Below are positions 45,311-56,551 of a DNA stretch of 64,000 bases, one piece after another. This DNA comes from Lithodes maja (Eukaryota; Arthropoda; Malacostraca; Decapoda; Lithodidae). The stretch is from contig JBAKBP010003200.1 of the NCBI GenBank assembly GCA_037953745.1, positions 94,264 to 158,263 on the forward strand. Reading direction: 5' to 3'. Within the stretch, counting starts at the first letter, position 1. Each line of letters starts with the position of its first letter. The notes under the pieces were generated by a model. That model was not told the DNA's origin. It worked only from the letters and a program-made list of their open reading frames with translations, and did no database searches. The translations under genes and the position numbers were made by a program.

Positions 45311-46011
45311 CTACGTTGGCCAGCCCTGCACTCTCTTCACCAGCCCTCCAAACCTTCCCTAAAGTTGTGTGTGTCTTTTCGTTGTGTTATTGTTGTTGAG
45401 GTAGAGGTTAAAATATGTGAATCGTGTTGTGATAATTAATTCTGAGATCTGTGCCCAAGATCTTTAATTACGTATTGTATTCATCCTTCAGAATCATTAT
45501 ATAAAGACTTAGTTAAGGTCTGTGTTAAGACCTAGTGTTCATAATTTATTTATTTTCTCTAGAACGTCCTACGCCTGTGTGATATACATTTGTTTTAATT
45601 AACTTACCTTGCACACTTCACAGATTTTCCTAATATATGTATTCTGTTGGGTATTTTGCAAGTTGAGGTCGACGTGTATTTCGTGTGTAATTACCCTTCT
45701 TGAGTCATCATTGATTACCTAGAACCTACGCCCAATTTAATAATTAATTTACCACAGTACCCTCATTGAGAAGTGTTGTTACTCTAGCAAAACATTCATT
45801 TCCCGAGCTCCCCCATGTTTACTCCTCCATTGTAATTATTTAATGAACTAATATTTACGTTCATTTGATTACTGATGTAAGTAATTCTGATTCTTCATGC
45901 TTGAGAATTCCAGTATTGCATAGAGTCTGTTGCTTAGTTCAACATCACTTACCCTACACACGTATTTTGGTGTAGGTTTATATTAAGACTCTGTCAACTC
46001 GTTCAGACGTC

Positions 46012-46205
46012 TTGGTAATACTATTTTGAGTATTACCTTAGCACAACTTCGTTGTGTTAATTTATTCAGGCCTTTTGGGTATACTACTTTGAGTATTACC
46101 TTAGCACATCTTTGTCGTGTGCGTCACCTTCCTGTTAATTCATTCAGGCCTTTTGGGTATACTATTTTGAGTGTTATCTTAGTACAACTTTGTCGTGTAC
46201 GCCCC
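46012..46205. repeat. Tandem repeat, three units of about 60-75 bp
   Basis: Each unit contains GGTATACTATTTTGAGTATT, then ACCTTAGCACAACTTTGTCG and TTAATTCATTCAGGCCTTTT. The second unit has about 11 extra bases (TCACCTTCCTG). Confidence 0.85.
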
Positions 46206-46959
46206 CTTCTATTTATAATCAATATTGAATTAATTATTAATTACACTGTCATTCCTTGAAAGTTTCAGAGCTTTCATTATCTAAGCTCAGTTAATCAATT
46301 GTAATCTATTCTTAAATCCAATTAATAGATATTCCCCTATATTCCATTCCTAATTATATATTCAATTTATATCTGAATTCCTCGGCTCGTTTCGTCATTC
46401 TTACATACGATCGTTGATGTGAATATAAGATATTCATTGGAAATTACATAATTTAATCCACCCACTTAATCTTTTGTGAAATAAATTAAATGATCTCTTG
46501 CCCCCAATTTCAGAGTAATATTATATAAATTACCATTCTAGTTGCATTAACTTTGAAATTAATTTCAGCCACCTCAGTCCAGTAGGTGACCTGGGGCCGG
46601 ATACTCAAAACTCTACCTTAGGTGCAGGCCTTAGTGGTCTTATGGTACCTTCCACTAAGGACAGGATATGGTGCCATAGCTTATGGCGAAATCTCCCATA
46701 CACAAAGATTTTTCAAAACGCCTTATGTTGTTCGTAAGTCGCTAAGGCGATATATCGCCTTATTCGCACAATATTTCGCTCCACCAATCATACGGACTTA
46801 TTATTCTTGCATTAAAAAATACCGACCAATCACAAGCCAGATGAACTGAAGTCAGCTTAGTAATGTAAACAAAATGTCACGACACCACGGAGAGAGCTGT
46901 CATGTGCCTCCAAGCTATTATTATGTATTTATTGATAATATAAATGATTATCGTAAAAA

Positions 46960-47260
46960 ATATACCCCTCCAAGTAGGCTATGTCAAGGGGAGACAGTTG
47001 AAATGCACGCAAGATATAGGCCTAAGCAGGATTGGAAGGGCTGCAGGCTTAGGCCAGAGTTTATTCTAATGAAGCCTAGACCTAGGCCTATTTCAATATA
47101 ATTACTGATAGGCTACTACAGGCTAGGCTAGGTACTATTGTACCTAATTTTGGCTACTCATATGTGTTACGATTTTAAAGATTCGAGTCTTGGAGTTTAC
47201 AATATAGCCTAGGCCTAGGCCCATTTTTCTTTTTTCTGCTAGGCTAACCTAGCTTTTTTT
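46960..47260 (+). repeat. Repeat shared with 58430-58690
   Basis: The two segments align over about 270 bp (GAAATGCACGCAAGATATA..., TTTATTCTAATGAAGCCTAG..., GGCTAGGCTAGGTACTATTG..., GTGTTACGATTTTA) with roughly 20-25 percent difference and small indels, in the same orientation. They diverge at the following exon. Confidence 0.8.
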
Positions 47261-47897
47261 TTATTAATTTTTATTTTATTTTTTAGAACAAGAATATAGG
47301 TTTTGTGAAGGATGTAGTATCCGGGTGTACATTCGTGTTCACATAGGTACGATCGTGGACTCGCAGTCTTCTGTCTATTTTTTCTGTTATTTGCCCCCTG
47401 CTAGCAATATCTATTTTGACAAGTCATGGAGGGGTGAGGCGGGCAAACCCCCCTCCCCCCCCCCCCTCAACTTATTATTATATCCCATGGCAGTCAAAAT
47501 CGACAAAACTTGATTAAGAGTATAAACAAGGTCGGCGGTACACCCGCATACTACATTCTTGTCAAGTTTATTCCCCTAACCCTAAGACAATAGGCTAGGC
47601 CTAAGTCTAGCCTATGTTACTATAATTTTGTAGTGATTAAATGAGGTATTAGGCTACAAACTCATAATCTGCAAAAACATAGCCTAGTTGTGACTCGTAA
47701 CTTTGTAAAACGGAAATGATGTAGTATCCGGATGTACTGCCTGCTTTTTTTATATTCCTTGTATGCTTGCGCTTACCTTCGTTGTTGCGTGTTTCGAATG
47801 ACTTTTCTATTATTTGACCCATGCTGGCAATATAATAAGATGATGACAATGAGTCACGGGGGTTGATCGGGGCAAAGCCCCCCTCAACTTATTTCGT

Positions 47898-48110
47898 CAA
47901 GAGTTGTGTTCTCGGGCGTACCACTACAGACATACAGTATAAATCATCTATAAAAACTTTATCTAACTAAAAAAAAAATAACCTAACCTAGTATTCTCAT
48001 TACATTACTACATGGATACTAGGTTAGGTTAGGTTATATGGTTAGGTTAATGTTTTAGAGATGAGTTTTGCTGTATGTCGGTAGTGGTACACCCGAGAAC
48101 ACAACTCTTG
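47898..48110. repeat. Inverted repeat with 40-bp arms
   Basis: CAAGAGTTGTGTTCTCGGGC at 47898 returns as its complement at 48071-48110 with two or three mismatches over 40 bases. Between them is a second, AACCTAACCTAGTAT-type, inverted pair, so the whole segment could fold as a nested hairpin. Confidence 0.88.
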
Positions 48111-48620
48111 CCCTTATTTCTTAGATCGTGACGAGAATGTAATCGCTAGCGTACGAGGGCGAGGCAATGCGCCCGGATACTACATCCTTGCCTGCAAAAT
48201 CTTTAGCCTAGGACCTAGGTTAGGCTATGCCGCTATAGACACTAGTCCTAATAACCAACTTTTCACCATGATTTAATTTCCTGACTAACCTAGCTTATGT
48301 AAGGTAAACTTTTGCATGTCTCCTGCAGAATTACCAGTAGAATAAGCTAAACCTAGTCAAGAGGCATAGTCTCAGTCTAGGTAATCCAACCTACATTAAC
48401 ATAGCCTATAGGCTATTCTTGATAACCTACACCTATTATTCTAGTCTAGCTTAACCCCTTCTGTCCATGCTTTCTAATGTTGATTAGGGTATTATATAAT
48501 TTCTAGCCTAGCCTAAACTATTATAAATTTGAATGCACATTGGGATTTTGGAAAAGAATTACCATTAGGTTAGGATTTAGGCCTAACACAAGAACAAAAT
48601 TAATGTCACTGGGAAAAATT

Positions 48621-48895
48621 GAGAATAGGCTAGCTCAAATTCACAAGTCTATCCTAGGCTGAAGCTAGGCATACGGGAAGCTGCACCTCTATCCATTCCA
48701 TTAATCACGATTACTATAGGCTAGTAATTAGTTTTATAAGAATAGGCTAGCTCAAATTCACAAGTCTAGCCTAGGCTGAGGCTGGGCATATCATCGCTTA
48801 AAATATAGGCCTAGACATACGGAAAGCTGCACCTCTATTCATCCCATTAATAACGATAACTTGCCTATAGGTTAGGCTAGTAATTAGTTTTTTAA
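48621..48895 (+). repeat. Imperfect tandem duplication, unit about 120-150 bp
   Basis: The words GAATAGGCTAGCTCAAATTC, GGAAAGCTGCACCTCTATTC and GGCTAGTAATTAGTTTT occur twice in the same order. The second unit is longer by an insertion containing ATATCATCGCTTAAAATATA. Confidence 0.88.
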
Positions 48896-48957
48896 TGAAT
48901 GGAAATGTTTAATAAGTGCACAGACACGATTGAAGGAGCCCCATTTAGCTATGCTAT

Positions 48958-50908
48958 TGTGACGCTTCTGCATAGTAGCCACGTGCGGGCATGCGCGCGC
49001 GTCGGCTGCCCAGCCGTTTAGAAACCGGCTGGAGGCAGCCGGCAGCCGGCCGGCAGGCTTTTCCTTAGTATATATCCTACGACAACGTAACTAATGTCTG
49101 GGATATTCTTATGTTGTTTCACAGCTTGTAGCTGCCCTTATTCTTAACCAACGCATCTTAGTATATTTTATTCTCGATAGTTGATTGTTTCATTATAATA
49201 TTATTATATATTATATATTATATATATTATATATTATATATATATCTATTATATATAAGATGTAAGTCTAGTGAGGGCGGGAGGAGACGAGCGGGATAGA
49301 GAGACCGGCTTGGGACGTTGCTTCGCTTGCCAGCTTGGGACGAGCCTGAAGCGTTGCCGTATGCATTTGATTGCAACGTTAGGCTTAGTTTCGACTCACG
49401 CACAGGGTAGAGGATTTTAAACCGGCAACTGTGTTGAGTGTTGCCAAGCATGGGATGTATTCTGCATGCCTAGGGCGGGTCCAGACAGATTCAAGACTCA
49501 GAGCTCACCTCACTGTCGTACCCTTCGGACCCCCTTGATATCTATCCCTCTCAACCCCACTTAGAAACTTTCTCTCTTACTTTGTATACCTTCTTTCCAC
49601 TACTTCACCAATCTATTTAATTATCCCATCCCCTTGATAGACCTTATATCTATTATTGTATTAACGACGAGCTCTCAGATAACTAGATAGGATTTTGGGC
49701 CTTATGCAGAGACATAATTGTTAATGAGACCTAGGAAGCTATTCTGTTGTCTCATATTTGGTGGTTTCATGCTTGCTAGTGTGTTCTTGTGTCAGGTTAG
49801 CAGGGGCTAGCCCGGAGGGGAGGCTTTTTGCGATCCTTTAAGTAAAGTCTGCTGGTGCGAGTCCTGTGGACCCGCACAACTTTACTAGGATACCCGTGGG
49901 AGTCTGGGGGCATTTTCTTGTCTGTGTCCTGTGTGTCTAGTGTTGTGTTGTGTGAGGGCCCTTGCCTAGTCCACTCAGCACTGGGCTAGCACGTCTTGCT
50001 TTTGTTTTAGGGTCGCCAGGAGAGAGTCAGATACTTGCGATCTGAGTCTCTCAAGAGAGCACCCTTTCAATTAGAGTAATTTGGCGCACAGACTTGGGAA
50101 CGTCCCTAGGCTAGAGCAGGTGCTCAGCCCGGGTATCCGAAACCTATATCCTTCCGGCTAGACCTCTGCCACCTGGCAGATTAACAGCTAGGGGTTTATT
50201 ATCTCTGTATGCTTGTTATTGTGCCACAGTTTACCGTTTTTGTGAGCATTGTGAGTCAGGGTGTGGCTTAGAGACTCTGTCCGAGCAGGCTTGCCTGACT
50301 AAGAGTGAGAAGCACACCTGTATGTGGTTATGTTGCGAGTTGCTGCCTTTATTTAATTATACCTATGCCATTATACACTGTATGGGCTATCACTAGTATT
50401 TATTCCTGCTTATGAGTTAAGAGTTCTCTAAATCCGTAACGTACTTTCTTTGCTAAGCATCAGATCCTACAGTAGCCACATGCAGTTTAGAAACCTGCAT
50501 CTTGTCTACCTGTACAATGTTTTGAGGACTGTTTGCTTTCACCTTCTTTCACGCAGGGGTGATTAGTTGTATTAATTAACGTAACGTTAAATGTACTTTC
50601 TTCTAGTTTGTTATTAAATTGTTTCTGCAATTTAATTCCGTTATCTATCTTTTCCTTGAAGCTTTAAGTCAACTTAATTGTGTGATCTTTTATATAGCCT
50701 GCTTGACTATCAGCAGTCTATAGTGTGTGCACCCTGTAACCGAGTCGTAGGATACCTTGTTGTCCAGGCAGGACTCTTGACGGTTTAGGGTGGTTTGTTG
50801 CCTGGGTTTATAGATAAGGGTTGGATCTAGCGTTTTCCGTTGTTGCTTGTTGCCGCATACCTAGTCCAATAGAAAGAGCCCAGTGTTTATATATCCCAGG
50901 ACGTAACA
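48958..50908 (+). repeat. 5' LTR of gypsy copy D (1951 bp)
   Basis: TGTGACGCTTCTG start, GTAACA end. Relative to the 3' LTR it has an expanded (TATA)n tract (about 49199-49258) and an extra GACGTTGCTTCGCTTGCCAG-type duplication near 49316-49341, which account for most of the 87-bp difference. Confidence 0.94.
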
Positions 50909-50910
50909 AA

Positions 50911-50928
50911 TGGCGACCTTGCATAGGA
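50911..50928 (+). promoter_or_regulatory. Primer-binding site of copy D
   Basis: TGGCGACCTTGC two bases after the LTR, the same core as copies B and C. Confidence 0.7.
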
Positions 50929-51123
50929 TTTACTGAACAGAGGAATATAGTGTTCATTTGTTTTGAGATTCCTTATGATTAGAGGAATACAGTGGACATA
51001 GAGGTTTTTTTTTGGAGCAACCAATATAACACATTAAAGACTTTAAATAACATTAGTATATACATACTTGCATAGGAGATAAGGCACATTCTATAACCGT
51101 GATAATTACTGCAGTACACAAAC

Positions 51124-53630
51124 ATGTCTAATACATCAGAACACAGTGATGGGTCAGGTCACGATACGAGCTCGGAGGGAGAAAGACCTGTGGAGTGGCT
51201 AGTCGATAGCGAGGAGGGTGCTAGAAGATTTTTAGAGGTGCCCCTTACCGCTGCCAGGGTGTTGAAGCTGAATAAGTATGGCTTAAAGTGTGTGGCAGGT
51301 CTTCAGGGTCACCAGGGTTTAAGTGGCATGAGGAAAGATCAGCTGAGGACTTTGATATTGGGTTTAGAAGGGAGAGACCTGGGTGGAGAGGCGACTGGGG
51401 GCCCCGGTCCCCAGCCCCCCTCCACTCTACCCCCGTATCAAACGTCAGGGTTCCTGAATTTAGTACATACCCCCAAGTTGATGGTCAATGGCAGCGTGGA
51501 ATTCAATCACAGGGACCCTCTCCATTAAATGCACCTTCCCCTCCTCAAGGGTTGACTCCAGATTTGTTGTTTCGGCTTGAGATGGCCAAGGTTGAGGTTG
51601 CTAGAGCTCAGGATGAGGCTACCGAAAGACAGGCTAGAGCTCAGGCTGAGGCTGCCGAGAGACAGGCTAGTGTGCAGGCTGAGGCTGCAGAGAGAACAGC
51701 TATATGAGAGGCTGAACTGCAGGCAGAGTCTACTAGGTATCGGGCTGACAGGGAGCTGGAGAGATCTCGAGTGGAGGTAACAGGGCGAAATATTGGGGGA
51801 GGTAACAGACATCGGGACCAATCATTGTCGCACCTGCTTAAACTAGTTCCTGTGTTCGATGAATTATGTGTGACTGAGTTTTTTATGCGATTTGAGAAGA
51901 AGTGTCAGGAACACCAGTGGCCTCAGGAAAAGTGGGCAGCATTAGTTTCATCAAGACTCCTAGGAAAGGGGCTAAAAGCGTATGATGCACTACCTTTAGA
52001 GTCCTGTGTAGTTTATGATGAGCTAAAGAAGGCTGTGCTACGGGCCTATGAGTTACAACCAGAAACTTACCGCTTGAAGTTTCGGGGTGTTACTAAGGGC
52101 AAGGATAGTACCTTCCTAGAACACGCCCGGGACTTGTCTGATGCACTACGACATTGGCTGCGTTCTGAGAGGGCAGCTACTTTTGAGGAGTTGAGTGAGC
52201 TGGTTCTCTTGGAGCAGTTCTTTAAGTGCACAGGCGGGGACTTAACATTAAATATAAAGGAAAAAAATCCTAGAACTCTCCAGGAGGCAGCAGAAATGGC
52301 TGACCTCCGACTGTCATTAATTCGAGGGTGCGGAGCAGTAGCTAGGAGTGAGTCGGGTGCAATGGATCGTACCCCTCCCCCTCCCAAGAATTTTGATACA
52401 CATAAATACACAAAACCATCTAGCACTGACAATAAAACTGAACATAAACCAAATACCGTCCCTTATAAGAAGTCTAATGGTACCTCCCACTCTCAAGGGA
52501 AACCAAAGAGTAAAGAGTGGTTTGCATGTCACAAGGAGGGTCACTTTGCAAATGCTTGTCCGTACAAGCCACCATACAAGGTTGTGTCATTGGCCCGCAG
52601 CATAGGGGTGTCGCCTATATCTTCTGAGTTTGCCAAGGGTAGTTCATCAGAGGGTGGGACACAGCCTGTGTTCAAGAGTCCGGAAGGCTCGAACCCTGTC
52701 CGCGACGTCTTTGGGGGTCATAGAGGGCATGGTTTTGTGAGGTGGGCTGGCGAAAGGCGAGGAGTTAAGCTATTGCGTGATACGGGGGCTTCTCAGACCT
52801 TGTTAAAGAACTTTACTGGTAGACCGATTAACGCTGCTCGGGTGGTGGTAGTTCAGGGGATCAATGCTACGAAGTCCTACCCGCTGGTGCGGATGGAGCT
52901 GGAGGTGGGTGGTGTGGCGAAGGAGCTGGATGTAGGAATTGTAGAGAACTTGCCTGTTGGGGGCGTCGACCTCCTCCTCGGCAATGACTTTGCGGTGCCT
53001 GCTTCTAAGGTTTCACCCTTGGTCGTTGCCGAGAAGGCGGCCGACGTTAGTAGGGAGGAACAGGAGTGGGTTGAGAAGTGTAGCGTACAAACCATGGCGT
53101 GTGTTGTGACGCGTTCTCAGACATCCGGAGCCTTGCAGCCACCACCTCAGTCTATCATACCGCGGAGGAAAGGTCACAAGAAAACGGGAAGTGTTGGTCA
53201 ATTGGAGAGTTTTGAGCCGGCAGTGTTTCTTGGTGACTCATTATTGGCACCTATGTTAGAGTCTGGAGAGGCCCCAGGGCCTCTCACCGCTAGTGCAGGT
53301 GCAGGGCAGGAAGAGACTCTGCGACAGCATCGTTATGCGCAGCGTGAGGAAAGGATGGCTCAGCGGGACATTGGAGGTGGAAATAAATTATTTAAGATGA
53401 ACTTAGATAATCTCGCACCTGCTGAATTATATGTTCCTTGCAGCTGGAAGATCCTGAAGTCAGGGCGTGTGGTAATGGTGCTATCGAACTGGAGAGCGAT
53501 GGGGATGCGCAGCCTGGTGATATTTCTTGTCCGAGGGGATCTTGTATCGGAGACATCAGGATCCCAAGAAAAAGTGGGATGGCGGGTCAGGATTAGTGGA
53601 CCAGTTAGTAGTACCGAGGGTGTGCCGTGA
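51124..53630 (+). pseudogene. Copy D Gag and protease
   Basis: It starts at ATG 51124 (MSNTSEHSDG) with the SAP-like segment (NKYGLKCVAGLQG ... RKDQLRTLILG). A frameshift in a C-rich stretch near 51405-51425 moves reading to the frame of PLHSTPVSN. An 11-residue coiled-coil repeat follows (ERQARAQAEAA type, 51590-51700), then an in-frame TGA at 51705-51707. The same frame goes on with the capsid (LSHLLKLVPVFDELCV), the SCAN-like LVLLEQFFKCTGG ... EAAEMADLRL (about 52195-52320), a zinc knuckle whose first Cys is Trp (WFACHKEGHFANAC) and the protease (DTGASQT near 52780, LLLGNDF near 52970). The frame is lost near 53435 and only out-of-frame sequence follows to 53630. Confidence 0.9.
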
Positions 53631-56226
53631 GAGCTTATTGAGATTAGCTCATGATGTGCCTTTGGCAGGGCACCTGGGGGCACGTAAGACGGAGGCAGCT
53701 CTGAGCAAGCTTTTCTGGTGGCCTGGGTTAAAGGCGAGTGTCGTGTCATGGGTGACACAGTGTCACACTTGTCAAGTTGTTGGGAAACCCAATCAGGTCA
53801 TCCCGAGAGCCCCGTTACAACCCATCCCTGTCATTGGGCCGCCCTTCAGCAAAGTAGTTATCGATATGGTTGGCCCATTGCCCCCCACTAGTGCCGGCAA
53901 TAAATTTTTACTAACTGTAATGGATGTAGCAACACGGTATCCAGATGCTTACCCCATGCGCAACGGGATGGCTAAGACTGTTGTCAAAAACCTGCTTGTC
54001 TATTTCTCTCGTTATGACTACCCTCAGGAGATCCAGTCTGATCAGGGATCCAATTTTACTTCTGCTCTGTTTAAGCAGACCATGCAGCAACATGGGATAG
54101 TGTCTGTGGTGTCATCTGCCTACCATCCCGAGAGTCAGGGAGTTTTGGAAAGGTGGCACTCGACTCTCAAGAGTATGTTGCGGTGTTATTGCATGGAAAA
54201 TGGGAAGGACTGGGATCTAGGTCTCCCATACGTTTTATTTGCTGCGAGAGAAATACCTGGGAAGAGCTTGGGATTTAGCCCGAACGAGTTGGTTTTTGGA
54301 CACAGGGTCAGGGGGCCCCTCCACATAGTCAAGGAGATCTGGGAGGGAGTCACAAAGCCATGCTCGCTTCTAAAGTATGTAGTTGAAAGCCGTGAGAGAA
54401 TGCTAAAGAGCTTGGAGGTAGCAGATCGGAACCTTAAGAGTTTACAAGCTCAGATGAAGGACAGATACTACCAGAAGGTGAAGCTGAGGGAGTTTGAAGT
54501 AGATCAGGAGGTGCTGATACTACTGCCTCTGGTGGGACACCCCTTGTCTGCCAAGTATTCTGGTCCGTATCGGGTTGTAAGGAAGGTTTCTGATCTCGAC
54601 TATTTAGTAGCTACTCCTGATCGTAAGAAAAAGAACCAACTTTGCCATGTAAATCTGATGAAAGAGTATGTGAGGCGCCCCTCCGAGCCTCTCACTGTCC
54701 CGGTATTGATCTGCAGCGATCATGGTGGAGAAGGAGGAAGGGACAGTCAAGCTGCGGGGGAGGATAATTGGGATTGTCATGTTTCCGCGGATCAGTGGGC
54801 GGGGAATTCTAGACAAGTGGCTCACGAGTTGATATTGCACCTGCCTGAGCAACAGCGTGTAGCTGTGCAGCACTTGTTTGATTCAAACCCAGCTGTTTTT
54901 GCGGAGCATCCTGGCCTCACTACTCAAGCGGTGCATGATGTCGATGTTGGTGACCACCCGCCCTTTAAATCAGTGCCATACCGTGTTCCCCCTATTAAAT
55001 TACCAGCACTTAGGGAAGAGCTGGATTATATGCTGAATCGTGGGCTGATTTCTGAGGGTGCAGTAAGGTGGACTTCCCCAGTCACACTGCAGCCCAAACC
55101 AGATGGCAAGGTGCGGTTTTGTATAGATTTCCGCAGGTTGAATGGTTTAACCCCCACAAATGCCTACCCTCTCCCTCGCATGGACGACAGTGTGGATAAG
55201 ATAGGAAAAGCCAAGTTCCTCACTAAGATAGACCTTGTTAAGGGTTATTGGCAAGTGCCCTTGTCTGAGCGAGCGCGAGAGGTGTGTGGGTTTGTGGTGG
55301 ACGGTGCCACATATCGTTGCCATGCTATGCCATACGGGCTGAAAAATGCCCCTGCAACGTTTCAGAAATTAATGAACGACATTGTAGCCGACATTCCCAA
55401 CTGTACGGTGTACCTAGATAATGTCATAATATACGACGAGGATTTTAACAGTCACTGTGTTCACATCGGACAGCTTTTTAATAAACTGAATGAAGCAGGT
55501 TTGGTGGTAAACCTGGGTATGTGCGATTTTGTCAAAGCCACAGTTTTGTACCTGGGGTTCGAGGTGGGGAGGGGTCAGGTGTGCCCTCCACAGACAAAGA
55601 TCAAAGCCATCGATCAGTTTCCCCAGCCTACGACTAAGAAACAAATCATGCGGTTTATAGGTATGATAGGCTATTATCGTCGCTTCATCAAAGGCTATTC
55701 GACTGTACTTGCACCTTTAACTGACTTATTATCTAAGGACAAGAAGTTCCGGTGGTCTCCTGAGTGTGCAGAGGCGTTTTCCTTGGTGAAACATCTGTTA
55801 TGTACCCACCCCATACTCAGGGCCCCGGACTTCAGCAGACCTTTTCAGCTGGCGACTGATGCCAGTGGCGTAGGGGCTGGGGCTGTCTTGTTACAGACAG
55901 ATGATGAAGGTATCGAACATCCAGTGAGTTTTTGCAGTAAAAAATTCAATAGTACACAAAGGAATTACTCTGTAATTGAAAAAGAACTCCTGGCGATAGT
56001 GCTGGCGCTCAGGCACTTCGATGTATATGTTCCTGCTTTCGGACCAGTCGTAGTGGTTTATACCGATCATCACCCTCTGAAATTCTTGAATCAGTTTCAT
56101 AACCGGAATATGAGGCTGACCAGGTGGTCACTCATGCTTCAGGAGTATAATCTGGACATACGCCATATTGCCGGTTCTGATAACGTGATAGCGGATTGTC
56201 TATCAAGGGTGGATGATGTTGGTTAG
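53527..56226 (+). pseudogene. Copy D integrase, RT and RNase H, with altered RT catalytic box
   Basis: After two shifts (near 53435 and 53520) the frame from 53527 is open for 899 codons. Integrase: AHDVPLAGHLG ... CHTC, VVIDMVGPLP, EIQSDQGSNFTS, GVLERWHSTLKSML. The C-terminal domain includes DQEVLILLPLVGHPLSAKY. RT: VRFCIDFRRLNGLTPTNAYPLP, KGYWQVPLSE, then YLDN at 55411-55422, where copies A, B and C have YLDD; loss of this Asp should abolish polymerisation. RNase H: LATDASGVGAGAVL and YTDHHPLKFLNQF, ending ADCLSRVDDVG. The long open frame shows that damage is concentrated in Gag and in the active site. Confidence 0.93.
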
Positions 56227-56551
56227 ACTGCCAGAGGATTGAGGGTTGAGTGTGGAGGAAACTAGGCTGTCACTGTAGTTCAGCCGAAAAAAACAAATTA
56301 AAAAAAGCAAAAACCTTATAAAAACTCTTTATTTTTATAACGTGTAGAATTTTGTATAAGATGTTGTAGCAATATCTAAGTTGAATGTTTTCGCTTATTG
56401 TCGCTGAGTTACTTGAACTTTCTCGGTGGAGCGCAACAGTCTTTATTTTTTTCTATATATAGTGCCTTGTGTCGCAACAGTGTGTGGTACTATGAGAAGC
56501 TTTCTGTTAGATATGAAGAACTTAGTCAAGGGTCTTATATCTTGGGGGAGA

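Larger units (their letters stand above)
44000..46592. other. Unassigned region without genes
   Basis: No frame with recognisable motifs. It contains a degenerate GGAAGTGCTG-based repeat (about 45130-45310) and a three-unit tandem repeat (46012-46205). The T-rich, LTR-like composition of 45350-46560 hints at an old LTR or UTR, but no partner or TG...CA borders were found. Confidence 0.5.
46593..48957. mobile_element. Probable left part of a PIF/Harbinger transposon
   Basis: GGGGCCGGATACTCAAAACT at 46593 has the look of a Harbinger terminal inverted repeat, and the DNA after it is rich in AGGCCTAGGC words. Its segment 46960-47260 is repeated at 58430-58690, where it precedes a Myb/SANT-like exon, and a Harbinger transposase exon lies at 63525-63772. 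No right-hand TIR was found in the window. The assignment is an inference from these three signs. No complete gene was seen in this part; the short frame at 46874-47101 is unrecognised. Confidence 0.4.

Noticed and set aside
45350..46560. An additional solo LTR
   Set aside because: Composition is LTR-like, but no TG...CA borders, target duplication or partner copy could be found.
48022..48045. TTAGG arthropod telomere repeat
   Set aside because: Only about three units of AGGTT appear, inside a hairpin of a CTAG-rich repeat; not a telomeric tract.
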